Shown: positions 45,994 through 55,445 of the stretch, piece by piece
Layout: each line of letters begins with the position of its first letter
Numbering within the stretch: position 1 is the stretch's first letter
NCBI GenBank assembly: GCA_027489175.1
Contig: JAIYAE010000023.1
Span: 1-64,000 of the forward strand
Direction: 5' to 3'
Length of the DNA: 64,000 bases
Source of the DNA: Rhodobacter sp.
Lineage (GTDB): Bacteria; Pseudomonadota; Alphaproteobacteria; Rhodobacterales; Rhodobacteraceae
Notes under the pieces: model-generated
The model's database searches: none
What the model was told of the DNA's origin: nothing
The model's input: only the letters and a program-made list of their open reading frames with translations
Translations under genes and position numbers: made by a program

Positions 45994-48900
45994 ATGAAGA
46001 TCGAGCGGAAGTTCACCACCGAAGCCACCGGCGCCTATGGTGCCTTGGCCTTTACCACCACCGTTTCCGAAATCCGCAACCCGGACGGCACGGTCGTCTT
46101 CCGCAATGACGCGGTCGAGATCCCCGAAGGCTGGAGCCAGGTCGCCTCGGACGTTCTGGCGCAGAAGTATTTCCGCAAGGCCGGCGTCCCCGGTGCCCTG
46201 AAGCGCGTCAAGGAAAAGGGCGTGCCTGAATTCCTGTGGCGCTCGGTCCCCGATGAAGAGGCGCTGGCCAAGCTGCCGGCCGATGCCCGCAACGTGGGTG
46301 AGACGTCCGCCAAGCAGGTCTTTGACCGTCTGGCCGGGGCCTGGGCCTACTGGGGCTGGAAGGGTGGCTATTTCACCACCGAGGCCGACGCCTCCGCCTA
46401 TTATGACGAAATGCGCTTCATGCTGGCCCGCCAGATGGCCGCCCCGAACTCGCCCCAGTGGTTCAACACCGGCCTGCACTGGGCCTACGGCATCGACGGC
46501 CCGTCGCAGGGTCACTTCTATGTCGACCACCAGACCGGCAAGCTGACCAAATCCACCAGCGCCTACGAACACCCGCAGCCCCACGCCTGCTTCATCCAGT
46601 CGGTTAAGGATGACCTAGTGGGTGACGGCGGCATCATGGACCTCTGGGTGCGTGAAGCACGGCTCTTCAAATACGGCTCGGGCACCGGCACCAACTTCTC
46701 CTCGCTGCGGGGCGAGGGCGAGAAACTCTCGGGCGGCGGCAAATCCTCGGGCCTGATGGGCTTCCTCAAGATCGGTGACCGCGCCGCTGGCGCGATCAAG
46801 TCCGGCGGCACCACCCGCCGTGCGGCCAAGATGGTCATCATCGACATGGACCACCCGGATGTTGAGGACTTCATCAACTGGAAGGTCATCGAAGAGCAGA
46901 AGGTCGCCTCGCTGGTGGCCGGATCCAAGATGCATGAGGCCCGCCTCAACGACATCTTCGCTGCGATCAAATCCTTCGATGGCAGCATGGAGGGTGCTAC
47001 CGACGCCGCCAAGAATCCGGCGCTGAAGGCCGCGATCAAGGCCGCCAAGAAGGCGATGATCCCCGACACCTACACCAACCGCATCCTGCAATACGCGCGT
47101 CAGGGCTTCACCTCGATCGAATTCCCCACCTACGACACCGACTGGGATTCCGAGGCCTACATCTCCGTCTCCGGCCAGAACTCCAACAACTCCGTCCGCG
47201 TGACCGACGCTTTCCTGACCGCCGTTAAGGAAGACAAACCGTGGGAGTTGATCCGCCGCACCGACGGCAAGGTCGCCAAGACCGTCTCCGCGCGTGAGCT
47301 TTGGGACCAGATCGGCCACGCCGCCTGGGCCTGCGCCGACCCGGGCATCCAGTTCCACGACACCGTCAACGCTTGGCACACCTGCCCCGAAGACGGCGCG
47401 ATCCGGGGCTCGAACCCCTGCTCGGAATACATGTTCCTTGACGACACCGCCTGCAACCTCGCGTCGATGAACCTGCTGACCTTCTTCCGCGACGGCAAGT
47501 TTGACGCCGACGCCTATGTCCACGCCTCGCGCCTCTGGACAGTGACGCTGGAAATCTCGGTGATGATGGCGCAGTTCCCCTCAAAGGAAATCGCCCAGCT
47601 GTCCTTCGACTTCCGCACCCTTGGTCTGGGATACGCCAACATCGGCGGCCTTCTGATGAACATGGGCCTCGGCTATGACAGCAAGGAAGGCCGCGCGCTC
47701 TGCGGTGCCCTGACCGCGATCATGACCGGCGTTTCCTACGCCACCTCGGCCGAAATCGCCAAGGAACTTGGCCCCTTCGCAGGCTATGCCCGCAACCGTG
47801 ACCACATGCTGCGCGTCATCCGCAACCACCGCGCCGCCGCCCATTCGACCGGCGTCTATGAAGGCCTGAACGTGCCCGCCGTCGCCCTTGACCACGCGAA
47901 CTGCCCGGACCAATCGCTTGTTTCCCTTGCGAAATCCGCCTGGGATGAGGCGCTGAAACTCGGCGAAGCCCACGGCTTCCGCAACGCGCAAACCACCGTC
48001 ATCGCCCCCACCGGCACCATCGGCCTGGTGATGGACTGCGACACCACCGGGATCGAGCCTGACTTCGCCCTGGTCAAATTCAAGAAACTCGCCGGCGGCG
48101 GTTACTTCAAGATCATCAACCAGTCGGTTCCGGCTGCCCTTGAAAAGCTGGGCTACTCCACCGCCCAGGCGGCTGAGATCGTCGCCCATGCCGTTGGTCA
48201 CGGCTCGCTCGGCCAGGCCCCGGCGATCAACCACACCTCGCTTCTCGGCCACGGCTTCGGCCCGCGCGAGATTGAGAAGATCGAGGCCGCACTCCCCTCC
48301 GCCTTCGACATCAAGTTCGTCTTCAACCAGTGGACCCTTGGCGCCGATTTCTGCAAAGGCACCCTTGGCATCCCGGAAGAAAAGCTGAACGACCCGACCT
48401 TCGACCTTCTGCGCCACCTTGGCTTTACCAAGGCCCAGATCGACGCAGCCAATGACCATGTCTGCGGCACGATGACCCTGGAAAACGCGCCGCACCTGAA
48501 GCCCGAACACTACTCGGTCTTCGACTGCGCCAACCCCTGCGGCAAGACCGGCAAGCGCTATCTTTCGGTCGAAAGCCATATCCACATGATGGCCGCGGCC
48601 CAGTCCTTCATCTCGGGCGCGATCTCGAAGACGATCAACATGCCGAACAACGCCACCATCGCCGAAACGCTGGCGGCCTATGAACTTTCCCACTCGCTCG
48701 GCATCAAGGCCAACGCGCTTTACCGCGACGGTTCCAAACTCAGCCAACCCCTCGCCAGCGCGCTGATCGAGGATGATGAGGACGCCGAAGAGATCTTGAC
48801 CAACGGCTCGGTGATGGAAAAAGCCCAGGTCATCGCCGAAAAGATCGTCGAAAAGGTCATCATCAAGGAAATCGTCCGCTCCAACCGCGAAAAGCTGCCG

Positions 48901-49689
48901 GAACGCCGCAAGGGCTATACCCAGAAGGCCATCGTCGGCGGCCACAAGGTCTATCTCCGCACCGGCGAATACCAGGACGGCTCCTTGGGCGAAATCTTCA
49001 TCGACATGCACAAGGAAGGGGCCGGCTTCCGCGCGATGATGAACAACTTCGCCATCGCCGTTTCGGTCGGCCTGCAATATGGCGTCCCGCTGGAAGAGTT
49101 TGTGGAGGCCTTCACCTTCACCCGCTTTGAACCCGCGGGCATGGTGCAGGGCAACGACAGCATCAAGAACGCAACCTCGATCCTTGACTACATCTTCCGC
49201 GAACTGGCGGTCAGCTACCTTGACCGCACCGATCTTGCGCATGTCGCCCCGAAGGGCGCCAGCTTCGACGACCTCGGTCGCGGGGAAGAGGAAGGCAAGC
49301 GCAACATCTCCGAAGTCAGCGACGCCGCTGCCACCCGCGGGCTTGAGGTGCTGAAGCAAATCAGCTCCACCGGCTATCTGCGCAAACGCCTGCCGCAAGA
49401 GCTTGTGGTCCTGCAAGGCGGCATGGGCGTCTCGGCGCTGGCGAACGGGACGGACCCGGTCTCCACCCTGAACATGCTGGTCCCCGAAGGCCGGATGGCA
49501 GGCTTCTCGGAAAGCGTGTCCAGCTTCGCCATCACCTCCGCCACCGCCAGCGCGACCGACGCGCGGTCCAAGGCTAAGCTGCAAGGCTACACCGGCGACA
49601 GCTGCGGCGAGTGCGGCAACTACACAATGGTCAGGAACGGCTCCTGCCTCAAGTGCAACAGCTGTGGCGCAACGACTGGGTGCAGCTGA
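45994..49689 (+). CDS. nrdJ: class II (B12-dependent) ribonucleotide reductase
   Basis: A 1231-residue adenosylcobalamin-dependent reductase making deoxynucleotides with or without oxygen. [11 protein letters not shown] includes an active-site Cys; [19 protein letters not shown] and the barrel motifs are typical. The C-terminal tail has Cys pairs ([19 protein letters not shown] and two later Cys) that recharge the active site or bind zinc. GGGAG precedes the ATG. Monocistronic, with a terminator downstream. Confidence 0.97.
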   Translation: MKIERKFTTEATGAYGALAFTTTVSEIRNPDGTVVFRNDAVEIPEGWSQVASDVLAQKYFRKAGVPGALKRVKEKGVPEFLWRSVPDEEALAKLPADARNVGETSAKQVFDRLAGAWAYWGWKGGYFTTEADASAYYDEMRFMLARQMAAPNSPQWFNTGLHWAYGIDGPSQGHFYVDHQTGKLTKSTSAYEHPQPHACFIQSVKDDLVGDGGIMDLWVREARLFKYGSGTGTNFSSLRGEGEKLSGGGKSSGLMGFLKIGDRAAGAIKSGGTTRRAAKMVIIDMDHPDVEDFINWKVIEEQKVASLVAGSKMHEARLNDIFAAIKSFDGSMEGATDAAKNPALKAAIKAAKKAMIPDTYTNRILQYARQGFTSIEFPTYDTDWDSEAYISVSGQNSNNSVRVTDAFLTAVKEDKPWELIRRTDGKVAKTVSARELWDQIGHAAWACADPGIQFHDTVNAWHTCPEDGAIRGSNPCSEYMFLDDTACNLASMNLLTFFRDGKFDADAYVHASRLWTVTLEISVMMAQFPSKEIAQLSFDFRTLGLGYANIGGLLMNMGLGYDSKEGRALCGALTAIMTGVSYATSAEIAKELGPFAGYARNRDHMLRVIRNHRAAAHSTGVYEGLNVPAVALDHANCPDQSLVSLAKSAWDEALKLGEAHGFRNAQTTVIAPTGTIGLVMDCDTTGIEPDFALVKFKKLAGGGYFKIINQSVPAALEKLGYSTAQAAEIVAHAVGHGSLGQAPAINHTSLLGHGFGPREIEKIEAALPSAFDIKFVFNQWTLGADFCKGTLGIPEEKLNDPTFDLLRHLGFTKAQIDAANDHVCGTMTLENAPHLKPEHYSVFDCANPCGKTGKRYLSVESHIHMMAAAQSFISGAISKTINMPNNATIAETLAAYELSHSLGIKANALYRDGSKLSQPLASALIEDDEDAEEILTNGSVMEKAQVIAEKIVEKVIIKEIVRSNREKLPERRKGYTQKAIVGGHKVYLRTGEYQDGSLGEIFIDMHKEGAGFRAMMNNFAIAVSVGLQYGVPLEEFVEAFTFTRFEPAGMVQGNDSIKNATSILDYIFRELAVSYLDRTDLAHVAPKGASFDDLGRGEEEGKRNISEVSDAAATRGLEVLKQISSTGYLRKRLPQELVVLQGGMGVSALANGTDPVSTLNMLVPEGRMAGFSESVSSFAITSATASATDARSKAKLQGYTGDSCGECGNYTMVRNGSCLKCNSCGATTGCS

Positions 49690-49708
49690 ACTCTCGTCCA
49701 GAAACCAG

Positions 49709-49733
49709 AACGGCGGGCCTAGTGCCCGCCGTT
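49709..49733 (+). terminator. intrinsic terminator after nrdJ
   Basis: AACGGCGGGC pairs perfectly with GCCCGCCGTT around a five-base loop, followed by T-rich sequence, 20 bases after the stop. Confidence 0.85.
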
Positions 49734-49740
49734 TCTATTT

Positions 49741-50182
49741 TGGGGTTCGCTACAAGCGTGAACCCCAATCTGTGACTCCCCAGTTATCCCACTGGTAACC
49801 GGGCGGGTGAAGTACCCGGTCTGCCAGCCAAAAGAAGCCAACTCAGTGTTCTCGACCGACTTGTCCGTCGACAAATCGGGCCGCGCCTGCCCCGGGCAGG
49901 CGCGTTTCCGCGCCGCGCGGCCCCGCCCGCCCACGCGGCGGGTGTTCGATCGGGAAACGGTCCAATGGACCGTTTCTGATCCGGTCTCACCCCAGTCAGT
50001 CGTGCCCCGATTTCCAACCGTCCAGGATGGCCGAAAACCCCTTGCCCTCCGGCTTGCGCCTCCGGGCAATCGGCCCGGTCGACTGTCCACTGGACAGTCG
50101 CCTGATCGGCCCGAAGGGATCGCCCCCAGCTTTCCCTCTCCAAATATCCCACGGGAGGTCCGGAGGGTGTGAAACCCTCCGG
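49741..50182. repeat. palindrome-rich intergenic region
   Basis: Six hairpins in about 440 bases: 49741-49767, 49856-49879 (one mismatch), 49882-49904, 49954-49976 (GAAACGGTCC arm), 50080-50100 (CGACTGTCC arm) and 50160-50182 (CCGGAGGGT arm). Several have three-base loops. No gene is supported between nrdJ and the fur-like gene (49690-50322). Confidence 0.75.
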
Positions 50183-50195
50183 GGGCCAGCCCCAA
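50131..50195 (+). repeat. dispersed repeat family B, copy 2
   Basis: Contains CAAATATCCCACGGGAGGTC followed by the CCGGAGGGT hairpin and GGGGGCCAGCCCC. It resembles 58134-58181 (CAAATATCCCGGGGGTCC, then CCGGGGGC/GCCCCCGG) and, more weakly, 26776-26826. Confidence 0.65.
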
Positions 50196-50322
50196 GCGCT
50201 CCCATCCGTTAACAAATCCTGAAAACGAAATCCTAACCCCTTGGAATCCCTTGCGGCGCAAGATGTCCCTGCCCGGGACACCTCTGTTTGACCAGAACCC
50301 CGCCAAGGGCTACCATGCTGCC

Positions 50323-50742
50323 ATGACATCCGATCCCGCCCGCCAGATGACCCAGGCCCTCCGCGATACCGGGGTCCGTGTGACCCGTCAGCGGCAGACC
50401 CTTCTCAAGGTCCTGACCGAGGCCGAGGATCACCCCGACGCGGCCGAGCTTCACCGCCGGGCCCGCACCCTCGATGACAGCCTGTCGCTCGCCACCGTCT
50501 ACCGCACGCTTTCCGTGCTGGAGCGGGAGGGGGTCGTCCTGCGGCTGGCGCTGGAAAACGGCGGGGCCCGGTATGAGGTGGCGGACGCCCCGCATCACGA
50601 CCACATCATCGACCTCGACACCGGCCAGATCACCGAGTTCCGGTCCGAAAAGATCGAGCAGCTGCAACGCGAAATCGCGGCCGAGATGGGGTATGACATC
50701 GTCCACCACCGGCTGGAACTGTACTGCCGGAAGAAAGACTAG
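50323..50742 (+). CDS. Fur-family (Fur/Mur-like) metalloregulator
   Basis: A 139-residue winged-helix metalloregulator. VTRQRQTLLKVLTEAEDHPDA and SLATVYRTLSVLEREGVV form the DNA-binding domain; the regulatory metal site is the HHDH cluster (APHHDHIIDLDTG). The CxxC zinc pair of many Fur proteins is absent, as in alphaproteobacterial Fur/Mur. The ATG at 50323 is used; earlier in-frame starts (50251, 50263) lie in the hairpin-rich gap. Whether it senses iron or manganese is not decided by the sequence. Confidence 0.88.
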   Translation: MTSDPARQMTQALRDTGVRVTRQRQTLLKVLTEAEDHPDAAELHRRARTLDDSLSLATVYRTLSVLEREGVVLRLALENGGARYEVADAPHHDHIIDLDTGQITEFRSEKIEQLQREIAAEMGYDIVHHRLELYCRKKD

Positions 50743-51230
50743 CCCTCAAACCGCCCATAGCGGCCTTGGCTGAACACCAAGGGTTCCCCGTCACGGAAGC
50801 TGGCCCGAAGCACCCGCCCCACCAGGATCGCATGGTCCCCGCCGTCATGGGTGGCATGGGCGGCGCAGTCGAACCGGGCCAGGGCGGTGCGCAGGGTCGG
50901 CACGCCTTCCGCGTTCAGGGGCGCATCAAGGCCCGCGAAGCCTTCCCCGGTGCGGGCAAAGCGGGGGATCCAGTCGGCCTGGTCAAGGCCCAGCACATGG
51001 ATCGCATAGTGTGGCGCCGCGACAAAGACCCCGAACCGCCGCGAGGCGCGGGCCGGGGACCACAGCACCAGCGGCGGGTCGAGCGACACAGATGAAAAGC
51101 TGTTGGCGGTGAACCCAACCGGCCCCTCCGGTCCCATCGTCGTCACCAGACAGACCCCGGTCGCAAAGCGGCCAAACGCGTCGCGCAGGTTACGGGTGTC
51201 GTCGTCGGTCAGCGGTGTTCCGTCTGGCAT
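50739..51230 (-). CDS. flavin reductase-like FMN-binding protein
   Basis: A 163-residue flavin reductase domain protein, the small component that supplies reduced flavin to two-component monooxygenases. FGRFATGVCLVTTMGPEGPV and FTANSFSSVSLDPPLVLW are the family motifs, and GDHAILVGRVL follows. AAGGGAAGACC precedes the ATG at 51230. Its end overlaps the fur-like stop by four bases. No partner oxygenase is adjacent. Confidence 0.9.
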   Translation of the reverse strand: MPDGTPLTDDDTRNLRDAFGRFATGVCLVTTMGPEGPVGFTANSFSSVSLDPPLVLWSPARASRRFGVFVAAPHYAIHVLGLDQADWIPRFARTGEGFAGLDAPLNAEGVPTLRTALARFDCAAHATHDGGDHAILVGRVLRASFRDGEPLVFSQGRYGRFEG

Positions 51231-51298
51231 GGTCTTCCCTTGAACGCTCACGCTCAGATATTCCGATGCGGCAGAGATTCAACGGCAAAAGCAACCTT

Positions 51299-53329
51299 TC
51301 AGACCTGCCGCACAAGGCGCAGCGCATCATAAATCGCGGCATGGGTGTTGCGCGCTGCCACCGCATCGCCGATCCGGTAGAGCGCAAAGCCAGCACCAGC
51401 AGGCTGTGGGTGCCCGGCCACCAGTGCCTCGTGATCCAAGGCGCCAAGATTGGCTGACAAGGGTTTGAGATCAAAGTAGATATCGGCCAAGGGCTGGGTG
51501 CCGTGGTTCACGACGATCTGGTCATAATCGGCCGTCCGGGTCTGGCTGCCGTAGTCGGTGCCGATCACCGCGCGCAGGCGGTTTCCGGCGCGCTCTGCCG
51601 CCAGAAGCCGCCACATTACGGTAAAGGTCACGTCGCGCGCCTGCATGGCCCGCACATAAGGCACAAGGTTCATCCCCATGACATCAGGCGCAAAGGTCCG
51701 GTCGGGGGTCATCACCTCGACCTTGGCCCCGCTGTCGGCCAGCATCTGCGCCGCCTGCATCGCCACATGGTCGCCCGCATCGTCAAAGAGAAGGACATTT
51801 GCGCCCGGCTTGACGTCGCCCGAGAGGATGTCCCAGGCGGTGACCACAAGGTCATTACCCTCGCGCAGCACATCGCGGGTTGGCAGGCCACCGGTGGCGA
51901 CGACAACGACATCCGGCTTTTCTGACAGGATGTCAGAAGCTTCCGCGAAGGTATTGAAGTGAAATTCCACCCCATGCCGCGCGCATTGCGCGATGCGCCA
52001 GTCGATGATCCCGATCATCTCGCGGCGACGGACGCTGCGGGCCGTCAACAAGACCTGCCCACCGGGCTGGGCAGCGGCCTCGAACACCACCACGCTGTGT
52101 CCGCGTTCGCCTGCCACGCGCGCGGCCTCCAGCCCCGCAGGGCCGGCCCCCACGATCACCACTTTCTTCGCAACCGGTGCCGGGGGGATGGCATGCGGCT
52201 GTTCGCCCTCGCGCCCGGTGGAGGGGTTGTGGATGCACAGCGCCATGCCGCCTTGGTAAATGCGGTCGAGGCAGTAGGTGGCCCCCACACAAGGACGGAT
52301 CGTATCCTCTTGGCCTGCCAAGATTTTCTGCACGATGTGCGGGTCAGCCATATGGGCGCGGGTCATGCCGACCATGTCCAGCCGCCCTGTTGCCACGGCA
52401 TGCCGGGCGGTTGCCACATCGGGGATGCGGGCGGCGTGAAAGGTCGGCAGACCGCTGGCCGCGCGCACCTGGCCGGCATAGTCCAGATGCGGGGCAGACG
52501 GCATGCCCTGGACCGGAATCACCCCGGTCAATGCAGCATCGGTATGGATCCGCCCCCGGATCACGTTCAGGAAATCCACGAGGCCCGAGGCGTTGAAGCG
52601 GCGGGCCATGTCCAGCCCATCCTCCGCCGGGATGCCGCCATCCTCCATCTCATCGCCAACAAAGCGCAGGCCCAGCAGGAACCCCGGCCCCACCCGGTCA
52701 CGGCAGGCCTGCAGCACCTCCATCGTGAAGCGCAGGCGGTTTTCCAGCGTCGTGGCATCATAGGGGCCGGGGGGCATGCCGTTCGTCAGCGGGCTGATGA
52801 ACTGGTCCATCAAATGGCCATAGCATTCAAACTCTACCCCATCGAGGCCCGCCGCCTGCATCCGTTCAGCCGCGTCGGCGTAGTCCTTGATAATGCGAGA
52901 GATATCCCAGTCTTCAATGATCTTCGGAAAAGCCCGGTGTGCGGGTTCACGGCTTGGGCCAGCGCCTAGAACCGGCAGCCAATCCCCTTTGTCCCAGCGG
53001 GTGCGGCGGCCAAGGTGGCTGATCTGGATCATCACCGCTGCCCCCGCCTCATGGCAGTCATCGGCCAGGCGGCGCATCCATGGCACCACCTCATCCTTCC
53101 AGACCAACACATTGCCAAAGGCGGGCGGGCTGTCGCGCGACACGCTTGCCGACCCCGCCGTCATCACCATGGCGACGCCGCCCTTCGCCCGTTCAAGGTG
53201 GTAAAGACGGTAGCGGTCCTTGGGCATCCCATCGTCGGTGTAGGCCGGTTCGTGGCTGGTGGTCATGATCCGGTTGCGCAGGGTCAGATGCTTCAGCTGA
53301 TAGGGCTGGAGAAGCGGATCGGATGACAT
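51299..53329 (-). CDS. NADH:flavin oxidoreductase / N-methylproline demethylase-like FeS flavoenzyme
   Basis: A 676-residue two-part enzyme of the 2,4-dienoyl-CoA reductase / trimethylamine dehydrogenase group. Residues 1-370 are an Old Yellow Enzyme barrel with FMN; a Cys-rich segment (CVGATYCLDR, ALCIHNP) binds a 4Fe-4S cluster; the rest has an FAD/NADH Rossmann region (VVIVGAGPAGLEAARVAGER). The size and the motif order resemble N-methylproline (stachydrine pathway) demethylases, but other demethylase or enoate reductase roles are possible. GAGG precedes the ATG at 53329. Divergent from tetR. Confidence 0.83.
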   Translation of the reverse strand: MSSDPLLQPYQLKHLTLRNRIMTTSHEPAYTDDGMPKDRYRLYHLERAKGGVAMVMTAGSASVSRDSPPAFGNVLVWKDEVVPWMRRLADDCHEAGAAVMIQISHLGRRTRWDKGDWLPVLGAGPSREPAHRAFPKIIEDWDISRIIKDYADAAERMQAAGLDGVEFECYGHLMDQFISPLTNGMPPGPYDATTLENRLRFTMEVLQACRDRVGPGFLLGLRFVGDEMEDGGIPAEDGLDMARRFNASGLVDFLNVIRGRIHTDAALTGVIPVQGMPSAPHLDYAGQVRAASGLPTFHAARIPDVATARHAVATGRLDMVGMTRAHMADPHIVQKILAGQEDTIRPCVGATYCLDRIYQGGMALCIHNPSTGREGEQPHAIPPAPVAKKVVIVGAGPAGLEAARVAGERGHSVVVFEAAAQPGGQVLLTARSVRRREMIGIIDWRIAQCARHGVEFHFNTFAEASDILSEKPDVVVVATGGLPTRDVLREGNDLVVTAWDILSGDVKPGANVLLFDDAGDHVAMQAAQMLADSGAKVEVMTPDRTFAPDVMGMNLVPYVRAMQARDVTFTVMWRLLAAERAGNRLRAVIGTDYGSQTRTADYDQIVVNHGTQPLADIYFDLKPLSANLGALDHEALVAGHPQPAGAGFALYRIGDAVAARNTHAAIYDALRLVRQV

Positions 53330-53389
53330 GGCGGCCTCATGGTCGGACAGGGGCAGGGTAGCGGGCGCTCTGACCCCTCTCAAGAAAAA

Positions 53390-53405
53390 TCGACATATGT
53401 GTCGA
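53390..53405. promoter_or_regulatory. candidate TetR operator
   Basis: TCGACA-TATG-TGTCGA, a perfect 6-bp inverted repeat in the 122-base gap between the flavoenzyme gene and the divergent tetR gene, 47 bases before the tetR start. Confidence 0.5.
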
Positions 53406-53451
53406 GTTTCCGGCATTGTGCGGGACAGGGGCGCAAGGCTAGGCTTTCGGG

Positions 53452-54120
53452 ATGAGCAGGGACCGGACAGAGCGGGGGTGGCGCGGCACGCCGGAGGGGT
53501 GGCTGGATGCGGCCTATGATCTTCTGGTGGAAAGCGGTGTCGACGCGGTCAAGGTGATGCCGCTTGCGCAGCGGCTGGGGCTGTCGCGCACCAGTTTCTA
53601 CTGGCATTTCGCCGATCGTGAGGCGCTTTTGGCCGGGCTGGTGGCGCGGTGGCGGGCGCAGAACACCGGCAACCTTGTGGCCCGCTGTGAGGCCCCGGCC
53701 ACGACGATTGCCGAGGCGATGCTGAACCTGATCGACTGCTGGGTTGACCCGCAGCTTTTTGACAGCCGGTTGGAATTTGCCATGCGGACCTGGGCCTTGA
53801 CCGACCCCGGGGTCGATGCCGCGCTGGTTGAGGCGGACGCGCAGCGGCTGGCGGCGATTACCGCGCTCTTCCAGCGTTTCGGCTATGGCGCGACCGAGGC
53901 CGATACCCGGGCACGGACGCTGTATCTGACGCAGGTCGGCTATATCGCCTTGCGCTCGGACGAAAGTTTTGCGGTGCGGATGGGGCGGATCCCGGCCTAT
54001 GTGCTGACGTTTTCCGGTGTGGCCCCGTCAGAGGCCGAGGTCGCGGCATTCCGCGCCCGGCATCTGGTCAGGTCAGACGGGCAAGCAGGGCCAGAAGATG
54101 CGCTTGTTCGGCAGGGGTAA
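53452..54120 (+). CDS. TetR-family regulator
   Basis: A 222-residue TetR-type repressor. The N-terminal helix-turn-helix includes GVDAVKVMPLAQRLGLSRTS and FYWHFADREALL. The C-terminal ligand domain is not recognised. It is divergent from the flavoenzyme gene, with a palindrome between, so it probably controls that gene. Its 3' end overlaps the converging marR gene by 53 bases. Confidence 0.88.
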   Translation: MSRDRTERGWRGTPEGWLDAAYDLLVESGVDAVKVMPLAQRLGLSRTSFYWHFADREALLAGLVARWRAQNTGNLVARCEAPATTIAEAMLNLIDCWVDPQLFDSRLEFAMRTWALTDPGVDAALVEADAQRLAAITALFQRFGYGATEADTRARTLYLTQVGYIALRSDESFAVRMGRIPAYVLTFSGVAPSEAEVAAFRARHLVRSDGQAGPEDALVRQG

Positions 54121-54490
54121 GCGGGGCCAGCGTCTCGGCCGAGACCGCCAGCGCCGTTGCAGTGCGGGCAGAGAACAGGGCCGCCCCGCTGTCGGTCAGG
54201 GTGACGGTCAGGCGGCGGCGGTCTTCGGGGTCGGCAGCGGTGGCGGCGTAGCCAAGGCGCACCAGCCGGTCCACCACGCCCTTGATCGTGGCCGCATCCA
54301 TGGCCGTCGCGCGGCCAAGCTGGTTTTGCGACATGGGGCCGACCTCGGCCAGCCGGGCAAGGACGGCGAACTGGGTGGTCGTGACCTCGGGGATCTGGGC
54401 GGCAAAGATTGCCAAATGCCGCTGCGTCACACGGCGCAGGACATAGCCGATCTGGTCATCAAGGCTGTAAGGTTTGGGTGTGTCACTCAT
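54068..54490 (-). CDS. MarR-family regulator
   Basis: A 140-residue winged-helix regulator. VTTTQFAVLARLAEVGPMSQ, LGRATAMDAATIKGVVDRL and the wing DPEDRRRLTVTLTDSG are standard MarR. The ATG at 54490 has AAGG upstream; an earlier ATG at 54568 would overlap the operator-like repeat. Divergent from the molybdenum hydroxylase operon, which it likely controls in response to the operon's substrate. Confidence 0.88.
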   Translation of the reverse strand: MSDTPKPYSLDDQIGYVLRRVTQRHLAIFAAQIPEVTTTQFAVLARLAEVGPMSQNQLGRATAMDAATIKGVVDRLVRLGYAATAADPEDRRRLTVTLTDSGAALFSARTATALAVSAETLAPLTPAEQAHLLALLARLT

Positions 54491-54558
54491 CGCCTTGCGA
54501 TACGCGCTGGACCGCAGGCGCGCAAGACGGTTGACAGGGGCAGGCTTGGGTCGCAAAC

Positions 54559-54572
54559 TTGTTATCATACAA
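54559..54572. promoter_or_regulatory. candidate MarR operator
   Basis: TTGT-TATCAT-ACAA, an inverted repeat of the MarR type, between the divergent marR gene and the hydroxylase operon. Confidence 0.5.
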
Positions 54573-54596
54573 ACGAAATGCCGGGATGAACCGCCC

Positions 54597-55445
54597 GTGA
54601 CACTGCCTTTGACCCAGCAAGCCTATGCCCGGCCTGACAGCTTGCCACAGGCGCTTGGCCTGCTGGCAGAGGGGGGCTGGCGGGTGCTGGCCGGGGGAAC
54701 GGACCTTTACCCCGGGGCCGGGGCGCAACTGGCGGGGCCGGTGCTGGACCTGACGGGTCTGGCCGGGTTTGCCGGGATCAGCGCCGACGGGCAGGGGCTG
54801 CGGATCGGGGCGGGCACGACCTGGGCGACCCTCGCCGATGCTGCGGTGCCGGATGCCCTTCGCGCCTTGCAGCAGGCGGCGCGGCAGGTGGGGGGGCGGC
54901 AGGTGCAGGTGGCGGGCACGATTGGCGGCAACCTCTGCAACGCTTCACCCGCCGCCGATGGGGTGCCGCCGCTTCTTGCGCTTGGCGCGGAGGTAGAGCT
55001 TGCCTCGGCCACCGGCCTGCGTCGACTGCCCTTGCAGGACTTCCTGCGCGGCCCGCGCCAGACCGCCCTGCAACCGGGCGAGGTGATGACCGCGGTGTGG
55101 ATCCCGGCCACGGGTCTGCAGGGGCGGTCGGCCTTTGAAAAGCTGGGCGCGCGGCGGCATCTGGTGATTTCCATCGCCATGGTTGCGGCGCGGCTTGTGG
55201 TTGCCAAGGGGCGGCTGGTCGATGTGGCCATCGCCGCAGGTTCCTGTTCCGCCGTGGCGACCCGTCTGCCGCTGGTTGAGGCCGCGCTGACCGGGGCGCT
55301 GGTGGATCAAGCGCCGGACCGGATTCGCGCGGCAGACGTCAACGCCGCCCTGTCGCCGATTGACGACGTCCGGGCCAGTGCGGACTATCGCGCCCATGCC
55401 GCTACCGAACTGGTCCGCCGCGCCCTGGCCGGGGCGCTGGCATGA
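54597..55445 (+). CDS. molybdenum hydroxylase FAD subunit
   Basis: A 282-residue FAD-binding subunit of the xanthine dehydrogenase / CO dehydrogenase family. AGGTDLYPG and TIGGNLCNASPAAD are the two FAD motifs. The likely start is GTG at 54597 with GGGATGA upstream; an earlier in-frame ATG overlaps the marR side. It overlaps the next gene in ATGA. It should pass electrons from the FeS/Mo subunit to NAD or another acceptor. Confidence 0.9.
   Translation: MTLPLTQQAYARPDSLPQALGLLAEGGWRVLAGGTDLYPGAGAQLAGPVLDLTGLAGFAGISADGQGLRIGAGTTWATLADAAVPDALRALQQAARQVGGRQVQVAGTIGGNLCNASPAADGVPPLLALGAEVELASATGLRRLPLQDFLRGPRQTALQPGEVMTAVWIPATGLQGRSAFEKLGARRHLVISIAMVAARLVVAKGRLVDVAIAAGSCSAVATRLPLVEAALTGALVDQAPDRIRAADVNAALSPIDDVRASADYRAHAATELVRRALAGALA

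Noticed and set aside
47581-49584. 667-codon frame antisense to nrdJ
   Set aside because: Opposite a fully conserved nrdJ; Gly/Asp/Val-rich without family features.
49719-50329. Long minus-strand frames of 181-195 codons through the palindrome region
   Set aside because: Entirely made of hairpin sequence; no family, no promoter or ribosome-binding site.
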